NCBI GenBank assembly: GCA_026786065.1
Contig: JAJAYS010000122.1
Span: 1-20,206 of the forward strand
Direction of reading: 5' to 3'
Origin: Polaromonas sp.
GTDB taxonomy: Bacteria; Pseudomonadota; Gammaproteobacteria; Burkholderiales; Burkholderiaceae_C
DNA: 20,206 bases
Below are positions 15,650 through 20,206 of the stretch, in pieces; the stretch's first letter is position 1; each line of letters starts with the position of its first letter. The notes under the pieces were generated by a model. That model searched no databases, was not told the DNA's origin, and worked only from the letters and a program-made list of their open reading frames with translations. The translations under genes were made by a program, and so were the position numbers.

Positions 15650-16378
15650 CTATTTTCCGACGGGCACCGTGATAAGGCGTGTTATCAAGCCTGAAAGTTT
15701 CCGCATGACGGAATAGCCCGACACGGGATCCGACTCCAAAATCTGCAGCGTTTTCTCGCCGCTCAGTCTCAGCATCGCCGAATCCTCCAGACACGCTGCC
15801 TTGGCAATCCGCTGCGGCTGGTGATCGAGAAGCGCGGCCCACCCGAAGACTTCGCCCTTGACTAGAACGAAGCCTGCGGCACTCGTTCGGTTGTCGCGTC
15901 CAATCATAAATTCAACGCGACCAGACTCGAGTACATACAAATCGTCAGTGGAATCGCCGATGTCGTACAAAGTACTTCCACTTTTATGCTCTTCGCGGCG
16001 CGCAATCTTGTTAAGTCGCTCCAAGGTTTCGTCAGAAACCCCGACGAACAGCTCGGCGACTTTCAACGCGCTTGCTCTCATTACGAATATCTCGCCTTCT
16101 TCGACCTTGACTTCGTAGCTTTCCAGCGGCGCCTCAGCCAGCCCAACTGCGGCACCCGTAGTGATGTCCCATTGCCACAGATGCTGATGACAGGTCAGCA
16201 CCGATCCGTCGTAAAACCCCTCGTCCAGGCAGACCTCCTGGTGCGGACAGATTCCCTGATAGGCGTAGTAGCTTGCCCCCGCGTTCGCGATCAACACCTT
16301 CAACCCACCAGCGACGTCGTAACTCTTCATTCCATTGGACGGAATATCGCTGGACTTGCATATATGTATTTTGTTCAC
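15650..16378 (-). CDS. Rieske [2Fe-2S] ferredoxin fused to a cyclic-nucleotide-binding domain
   Basis: Electron carrier of the oxygenase with an unusual C-terminal domain. Residues 1 to about 100 resemble TmoC-type Rieske ferredoxins: C44-P-H46-QE, 16 residues, C63-HQ-H66-LWQWD holds the cluster. Residues of about 105-242 are a CNB-type beta-roll (STLYDIGDSTDDLYVLESGRV) with the cassette GEVFGWAALLDHQPQRIA, where Trp again replaces the ribose-binding Glu and the Arg is kept. The start used is GTG 16376-16378, with TAGGGA about seven bases upstream and ligand numbering close to toluene-4-monooxygenase ferredoxin. An ATG at 16405 adds nine residues, overlaps the reductase gene and has no ribosome binding site. 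Typical ferredoxins of this type end after the Rieske domain at about 110 residues. The added domain could gate electron delivery (inference). Confidence 0.9.
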   Translation of the reverse strand: MNKIHICKSSDIPSNGMKSYDVAGGLKVLIANAGASYYAYQGICPHQEVCLDEGFYDGSVLTCHQHLWQWDITTGAAVGLAEAPLESYEVKVEEGEIFVMRASALKVAELFVGVSDETLERLNKIARREEHKSGSTLYDIGDSTDDLYVLESGRVEFMIGRDNRTSAAGFVLVKGEVFGWAALLDHQPQRIAKAACLEDSAMLRLSGEKTLQILESDPVSGYSVMRKLSGLITRLITVPVGK

Positions 16379-16388
16379 AGCGCAATCC

Positions 16389-17426
16389 CTAGTTAAATTT
16401 GTCATAGCGAATATTGTCGGTCGTCATTTTGGCTTGAAGTAGCATACGGATCGAAGCATCCACGGCCGGAGGTGGTCCAGCCAGGTACGCTCTGACATTT
16501 TGATAGCGGCTTTGCATGTGACGCCCCGCCACTTCATGCACGAAGCCCTTTTCGAACGCCAATTGAGGGTAGTCCGCGACTGAGGACGCCGGTGCTTCCT
16601 CTTCAGAAAGAGCGACGGTCACGTTCAGTTTCTTTCCACATTGTTCGCGCAGGCTAGTGAATTCCTTGAGAAAGAAAGCGTCCTTCATGGAACGTACACC
16701 AAAGAACACGTCGCCGTTATATTGCGTGAAGTAGCCGTCATGCGCCGCGCGCGCCAAAATAGACATCATTCCCGCAATGCCGCTGCCACCCGCAATGCAA
16801 AGAATATTTCTGGCTAGACTGGGATAGAACGTGGCCCGCCCCAAGGGACCAAACACTTCTACCTCGATACCCTCGCGATCGCCACCGAACAGCCACTCCG
16901 AAATACCACCTCCCGGTTTTTTCTTCACGACGAATTCCAGCGTGTTGCAATGGCGCTGGTAGTTCACCATCGACCAACCCCGAAACCCAGGCACACCAGG
17001 AACTTTTATCAGCACAAACTGACCGGCATCGAATTCGAGAGGCTTGCGCAATTCGACTTCTAAAAATGCAACGTCTGACGTTAATGCCTTTACCGACTTT
17101 ATGTGACCGTCGAGAAAAGCGGGCGTGCAGGTTCCGGCTTCCATCGTATGTACAAAGGCGGCAACCTCGATCACGACATCCGATTTAGCGACGCATTGGC
17201 ACATCAAGAACTCGTCGGGCGCCTTGAGGTGCTTTCGCCCCGGTGCATCTGGCCAGCCGTCGGCAATGTCCCCGGAGATGAGCCTGGCTTTGCACGTTCC
17301 ACATGTTCCGCTGCCGCACTCATAAGGTAGCTCCACAGCTCCCCTCAGCCCATCGTAAAGGATTGTTTGACCAGTTTCACTATCAAAATAATGCGCTCGA
17401 TTTCTAGCGTTTACCTGGATTTTCAT
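16389..17426 (-). CDS. Oxygenase NAD(P)H:ferredoxin reductase (plant-type [2Fe-2S], FAD and NAD domains)
   Basis: A 345-residue cytoplasmic reductase that would take electrons from NAD(P)H through FAD and its own [2Fe-2S] cluster to the Rieske ferredoxin. The N-terminal plant-type ferredoxin domain has C37-GSGT-C42-GT-C45 and a fourth Cys at 76 (CQC). The FAD-binding motif is R149-G-W-S (usually RxYS), and the nucleotide-binding glycines are IAGGSGIAGMMS near 211. The C-terminus has YLAGPPPAVDASIRMLL. The architecture matches MsmD, TmoF and benzoate-dioxygenase-type reductases. The ATG at 17424-17426 is used, 23 bases past the beta-subunit stop. A TTG at 17453 overlapping that stop is an in-frame alternative. 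The gene end overlaps the possible upstream ATG of the Rieske-CNB gene, so the four oxygenase genes form one operon. Confidence 0.93.
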   Translation of the reverse strand: MKIQVNARNRAHYFDSETGQTILYDGLRGAVELPYECGSGTCGTCKARLISGDIADGWPDAPGRKHLKAPDEFLMCQCVAKSDVVIEVAAFVHTMEAGTCTPAFLDGHIKSVKALTSDVAFLEVELRKPLEFDAGQFVLIKVPGVPGFRGWSMVNYQRHCNTLEFVVKKKPGGGISEWLFGGDREGIEVEVFGPLGRATFYPSLARNILCIAGGSGIAGMMSILARAAHDGYFTQYNGDVFFGVRSMKDAFFLKEFTSLREQCGKKLNVTVALSEEEAPASSVADYPQLAFEKGFVHEVAGRHMQSRYQNVRAYLAGPPPAVDASIRMLLQAKMTTDNIRYDKFN

Positions 17427-17449
17427 AGAGGCGTCCGAACTCGTTACGA

Positions 17450-17911
17450 TCAAAATGGGATGTGGTAGCCAATGCCGAACATTCGAGTCTCCAGCCGAAT
17501 GTTTCGATCGAGCAACTTTGGACCTTCCGGAGTCAGTTGCACCATGTCTATCATCTTGGCCACCGCAAACAGTTCGGTCGCGCCGCCATCGAGCGACGTC
17601 TTGAACACCTGCAACGCGCTAGTGACTTTTGCCTTGCGCCCCTCGTCCTGTTCTTCAACTAAATAGACCGTCGCGTGGCGACTAAGCGGAGAATGGTCAC
17701 TGTTGTGTTTAGGCAAGTTTGCGAAAAGGCTCTTCATGCCCTCCCGATCGTGCTCAAGCCAGATCATCTCTTTGCGAATTTCCGGGCTGTAGGCGGTGAT
17801 GGCGTAATGAAACGCCGTGTCGCACAGTTCTAGATACCCGCCGAAGTTCTTATCGTCCATGACAAGGCAGGACTTATAAATCAGATCTTCAATAGATTGT
17901 CTGGATTTCAT
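17450..17911 (-). CDS. Rieske oxygenase small (beta) subunit
   Basis: A 153-residue protein with the size and pattern of ring-hydroxylating-oxygenase beta subunits (NTF2-like fold). It starts with a short helix (SIEDLIYKSCLVMDDKNFGGYLELC) and ends with a conserved-type strand pair (LLDRNIRLETRMFGIGYHIPF). Beta subunits normally have a structural role, holding the alpha trimer without metal centres, and no cofactor motif is visible here. It follows the alpha gene after about 42 bases with a weak ribosome binding site and precedes the reductase directly. The alpha-beta-reductase-ferredoxin arrangement is shared with methanesulfonate monooxygenase and several dioxygenases. It could be specific to the same substrate group as MsmB, but I could not align it. 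Confidence 0.85.
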   Translation of the reverse strand: MKSRQSIEDLIYKSCLVMDDKNFGGYLELCDTAFHYAITAYSPEIRKEMIWLEHDREGMKSLFANLPKHNSDHSPLSRHATVYLVEEQDEGRKAKVTSALQVFKTSLDGGATELFAVAKMIDMVQLTPEGPKLLDRNIRLETRMFGIGYHIPF

Positions 17912-17953
17912 CGGAGTTCTTTTAAAGTAAAGGTAAGGTGCGGATTGTGCTGT

Positions 17954-19159
17954 CTACGCAACCGCCGCAGCTTCGTCGGCATAGGGTGCATGAGCCTTAC
18001 GGCCCATGAGTTTGCTCCATTCGGCGTAGAAATGGCGCATTCCACCTTCGTCGTGAATAGTCATATTCTCTTCGCGTCCATGGATTACCCATTTACTACC
18101 GGTGCGCTCTTGCATGGCCAGTCCTTGGCCGTGCACACCCAAGAGGTCCTCGTGAAGATTGCGGCCGAACGGCCCCCAAATCTGGTTGTGGTCGCGGACG
18201 CGTTCCGCACGTTGCTCAGGGGTATCGCTCTTCAAACCGAGACCTCGAAACTCGATCAACAGCTTGTTAGGACCCAGCGGGATCGCTGTGTCCATACGCA
18301 GTACGGAGGTGCGAAGGTTATAAGTCATGCCAGGGAACATATCAATCAGCACCCACCCGCCTGGCGCCAAGCCGGGCCAGCCGACTCCACGCTTTTTGCT
18401 TCCTTCGTACGCGTCATATTTGATGGCCATTGATCCAACGGACGCATGTCCGTTCGGGAAGCCGGTGTATTTGCGATCGAAGTAACCCGGCTGAATCATC
18501 CCGGTGATGCGATTGAAATAATGCATGTAGTCATGGTAGAACTCGCTGTTGGTGTCGTGCCAAAGCTTATAGTTCGTGTTGACCACCGCCTTGTGGTAAT
18601 GAAATACCTCCATAGGCTCGCTTAGATGCTCGTCCAGCAGTCCCATCGCGTCGCCGACGTATTCACTTAGCGAGCAACTGTCGTCGTCCACATTGACCCA
18701 GACGAAGCCGCCATAGCCGATCCCGGTTTTCACTTCTCGCAGACCTGCTTTATCGCAACTGAAGCGTTCTTGATAACCTTGTTTCTCACGCGAAATTTCG
18801 ATGCAGTCACCCTTCGCGTTGAACGACCATGCGTGAAAGATGCAAGTGATGCGCTTCGCGTTCCCAACGGGGTCGTAGAGCAGCGTGTTTCCGCGATGCG
18901 GACAGATGTTGTAGAACGTTCGCACTTTCATGTCCTCGCCGCGAACTACGAACAGCGGCGCACCACCAGGGTGGCTGAAGGTGCGATAGTCAAACGCATT
19001 CGGCAACTCGGATTCGTGGCAAGCGATGATCCAGACCTTGTTAAAGACCTTTTCCTGCTCCTCACGAAATATCTTTTCGTCTGTGTAGATTCCCGTATCC
19101 ACGTAGTGTGTGGACGGGAAATTGGGTTTTTCTTCCCATTCGACTGAGTTTCTTGCCAT
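17954..19159 (-). CDS. Rieske non-heme iron oxygenase, large (alpha) subunit (possibly methanesulfonate-monooxygenase-like)
   Basis: A 401-residue catalytic subunit of a multicomponent oxygenase. The N-terminal Rieske domain has C86-P-H88, 17 residues, C106-IF-H109 (CxHx17CxxH). The catalytic domain shows NTNYKLWHDTNSE206-FY-H209-DYM-H213, where two His and probably D338 (HEDLLG) bind mononuclear iron. Glu206 takes the place of the bridging Asp common in dioxygenases; a bridging Glu is known in carnitine monooxygenase CntA. The His-x3-His spacing is shorter than the x4 or x5 I know from naphthalene, benzoate and biphenyl enzymes. ATG 19157-19159 has AAAGGA upstream. It is the first gene of the oxygenase operon. 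A role in methanesulfonate or other C1-releasing oxidation is inferred from context; MsmA proteins are described with a longer Rieske spacing. Confidence 0.93.
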   Translation of the reverse strand: MARNSVEWEEKPNFPSTHYVDTGIYTDEKIFREEQEKVFNKVWIIACHESELPNAFDYRTFSHPGGAPLFVVRGEDMKVRTFYNICPHRGNTLLYDPVGNAKRITCIFHAWSFNAKGDCIEISREKQGYQERFSCDKAGLREVKTGIGYGGFVWVNVDDDSCSLSEYVGDAMGLLDEHLSEPMEVFHYHKAVVNTNYKLWHDTNSEFYHDYMHYFNRITGMIQPGYFDRKYTGFPNGHASVGSMAIKYDAYEGSKKRGVGWPGLAPGGWVLIDMFPGMTYNLRTSVLRMDTAIPLGPNKLLIEFRGLGLKSDTPEQRAERVRDHNQIWGPFGRNLHEDLLGVHGQGLAMQERTGSKWVIHGREENMTIHDEGGMRHFYAEWSKLMGRKAHAPYADEAAAVA

Positions 19160-19226
19160 GGCTAGTTCCTTTCAGAATTTGTAAAAATTAAAAGACGACA
19201 TCTCACTGCTGCGATAACTTTAGGTG

Positions 19227-19252
19227 TGTGATCATAAGCACATCATGTGCCT
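19227..19252 (-). promoter_or_regulatory. Candidate control site of the oxygenase operon: sigma54-like promoter overlapping palindromes
   Basis: On the minus strand AGGCACATGATGTGCTT (19252-19236) has GG-N10-GC spacing and two mismatches to the sigma54 -24/-12 consensus TGGCAC-N5-TTGCT. A start near 19226 would leave a leader of about 67 bases. The same bases hold a perfect palindrome GCACAT-C-ATGTGC (19238-19250). Overlapping that is a CRP-like half-site pair TGTGA-N6-GCACA (19227-19242). The readings compete and at most some can be real. No regulator gene is present in the window. Confidence 0.35.
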
Positions 19253-19349
19253 TTTTGTCGCGGCTGCGGGTAACTACTGACATCAGAAACGTTTAGTCGA
19301 GCGCGGCCGAGAAAACGGAAGGAAAACCCCGATTGACAAGATTGCAGGT

Positions 19350-19765
19350 CTAAGATGGGAAACGGTTCTCCAAGTACCACTTTATGCTCATACCCAATTG
19401 GTCGAAGAAAACTGTTGTACGGACAGCTGAGAGCGTATGTAGCAAAGGTGTTTCGCGGACTGACACAGCACGAGGAGAGCCGAATCGAGAGGGGACTTTT
19501 GATCGCCGATCACGTTCACATGACGATATCGATACCACCGAAATCGAGATAGGCGGTGACGAACGTGGCGGGTCGCATCTTCGGGCTAAGTCCGATTCAC
19601 TTGCCCTAGGTGCACAGCGAGCGGAAGAGAAAATTTACAGGGCAACGCTTCTTGGCTCGAAGGTATTTTTTTGCCTCGACAGTCGGTCGGGACGAAGAAG
19701 TGACCCGCAACTAACTCCGGCACCAAAAGCAGGAAGACAAGAGGCGGGGACAGCTTGGGGGGTGC
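19350..19765 (+). pseudogene. IS200-type TnpA transposase, multiply broken
   Basis: TnpA is a single-strand HuH transposase. Piece 1 reads SKYHFMLIP (about 19367-19395). A one-base shift gives piece 2, GRRKLLYGQLRAYVAKVFRG through LLIADHVHMTISIPPKS, including the HuH metal site H-V-H (about 19400-19548). Another shift leads to SERKRKFTGQRFLARRYFF, then STVGRDEEVTRN-stop-LRHQKQED. The in-frame TAA near 19713 sits where IS200 proteins have the catalytic tyrosine (N-Y-I-R). The protein is therefore both frameshifted and stopped at its nucleophile. Confidence 0.75.
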
Positions 19766-19842
19766 AGTTAAGTTGCTACCGACAAGGTGGCGCCAAGAAT
19801 TGGGGCCGAATGCGCCCGTGAGCGTCCGAGCTCCCCGGTTTG

Positions 19843-19857
19843 GCCGCTTTGAGCGGC
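19843..19857. repeat. Perfect 6-bp hairpin in the IS200 remnant
   Basis: GCCGCT and AGCGGC are separated by TTG. IS200/IS605 elements carry subterminal hairpins recognised by TnpA near their ends, and this could be such a structure. It is short, so it could also be chance. Confidence 0.4.
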
Positions 19858-19899
19858 TCGCAAAATTGAAAGCCCGCGGCTTTGTCGGAGGCTGGTTAA

Positions 19900-20103
19900 C
19901 TTGGAAAACGAACGTCACGCCCCTAAACAATTTGAGGTCGATCCCATCCGGGTTTCCCCTTGGACGCCGAAGGTCGGGGGCCAACATTGTTTCATTACGA
20001 AACCGCATTGCGTGTCGTTTCGACACATTCTGGCGATCGTCAGGCGTTAGCGTTGCCATAAACTCGCCAGATTAACCATTCGCCTTAAATCAAGCGAGAG
20101 GCC
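19900..20103. other. Stretch without a recognised gene, right flank
   Basis: Between the IS200 remnant and the edge gene I see no convincing coding frame, RNA gene or repeat. The open frames on both strands here run through IS debris and lack protein-like features. Confidence 0.4.
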
Positions 20104-20206
20104 TTATCGTTTTACCGCATCCCGTCCGCCGAGATCCTTGAACTGAAGCACTTTGGCATGTGCTTTGATGACTGGCGTCATCACTTTGTTTACGAGGGGA
20201 CGCAGA
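20104..20206 (-). CDS. C-terminal end of an unidentified protein (partial, runs off the window)
   Basis: On the minus strand a frame enters from the right edge and ends at TAA 20104-20106, giving 33 residues (LRPLVNKVMTPVIKAHA, then KVLQFKDLGGRDAVKR). The mixed basic and hydrophobic composition looks like a true protein C-terminus, but I recognise no family. The start and most of the gene lie outside. It is oriented with the rest of the cluster but separated from it by the IS200 remnant, so a functional link cannot be judged. Confidence 0.4.
   Translation of the reverse strand, partial: LRPLVNKVMTPVIKAHAKVLQFKDLGGRDAVKR

Larger units (their letters stand above)
19350..19900 (+). mobile_element. 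Dead IS200/IS605-family element (approximate limits)
   Basis: This plus-strand remnant of a small IS200-type element is recognised from TnpA (Y1 HuH transposase) pieces in several frames. It is followed by a GC-rich, hairpin-forming tail typical of IS200 right ends (perfect stem at 19843-19857 and AAAGCCCGCGGCTTTGTCGG from about 19866). Both limits are estimates because no complete end sequences could be matched. It lies directly upstream of the oxygenase promoter region. Confidence 0.6.

Noticed and set aside
17897..18433. 178-residue plus-strand frame opposite the oxygenase alpha subunit
   Set aside because: It overlaps the conserved catalytic domain of the alpha subunit and has no independent features.
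17954..19159. Firm naming of the oxygenase as MsmA
   Set aside because: Gene context supports methanesulfonate-type chemistry, but the Rieske spacing differs from what I recall for MsmA and no alignment could be run. No gene symbol was therefore given.
19586..20059. 157-residue minus-strand frame at the right end
   Set aside because: It is composed of the complement of IS200 debris, is rich in Arg and Pro, and shows no domain.
1..20206. CRISPR arrays, tRNA or rRNA genes, phage genes or replication origin
   Set aside because: No regularly spaced repeats, cloverleaf-like or rRNA sequence, phage proteins or origin-type iterons were seen on either strand.

Overview
The window looks like a betaproteobacterial (Burkholderiales-type) accessory region. 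This is inferred from the gene families and the insertion-sequence remnants; no rRNA or other marker gene is present. Every intact gene lies on the minus strand, so the operons read from high to low coordinates. The outer flanks are insertion-sequence debris. The SulP block (about 950-5050) is visibly more GC-rich than the block from about 5800 to 19160, which suggests a mosaic origin.

Layout, left to right. 1-945: the 3' tip of an IS30-family transposase, then a badly decayed IS3-family element whose end almost touches the stop codon of a SulP gene. 947-4998: two translationally coupled SulP anion transporters. 5054-5669: a third SulP copy reduced to a pseudogene by internal deletions. 5811-8497: the glutathione-dependent formaldehyde oxidation genes gfa, fghA and adhC. 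8553-9294: a GNAT acetyltransferase with a truncated duplicate of itself downstream. 9335-10186: an amidohydrolase-fold protein lacking most expected metal ligands. 10303-15539: a five-gene ABC importer of the nitrate/sulfonate/taurine type, with one binding protein, two different permeases and two different ATPases. 15650-19159: a multicomponent Rieske oxygenase, in transcription order alpha, beta, flavin/[2Fe-2S] reductase, and a Rieske ferredoxin fused to a cyclic-nucleotide-binding (CNB) domain. 19160-20103: the upstream control region and a dead IS200/IS605-family element. 20104-20206: the C-terminal end of an unidentified minus-strand gene.

How the genes may work together (inference). 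The importer brings in a small, probably anionic organic compound, and the Rieske oxygenase hydroxylates it. The neighbouring gfa, adhC and fghA genes suggest that formaldehyde is released. Methanesulfonate (giving formaldehyde plus sulfite) is the best-fitting known precedent, because the oxygenase has MsmABCD-like composition, the importer is of the sulfonate type, and sulfate-type transporters lie nearby. However, the Rieske spacing here (CxHx17CxxH) differs from the long spacing I recall for Methylosulfonomonas MsmA. The substrate is therefore unproven, and other demethylation or desulfonation substrates remain possible.

The most unusual features form one picture. A CNB domain with the same altered phosphate-binding cassette (FGWAA) is fused both to the Rieske ferredoxin and to the N-terminus of one importer permease. 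The importer's two ATPases carry complementary defects: one lacks the H-loop histidine and the other has an altered signature motif. In a heterodimer both defects would fall in the same ATP site. This suggests an uptake-plus-oxygenation system in which substrate import and electron supply could be gated by the same ligand.
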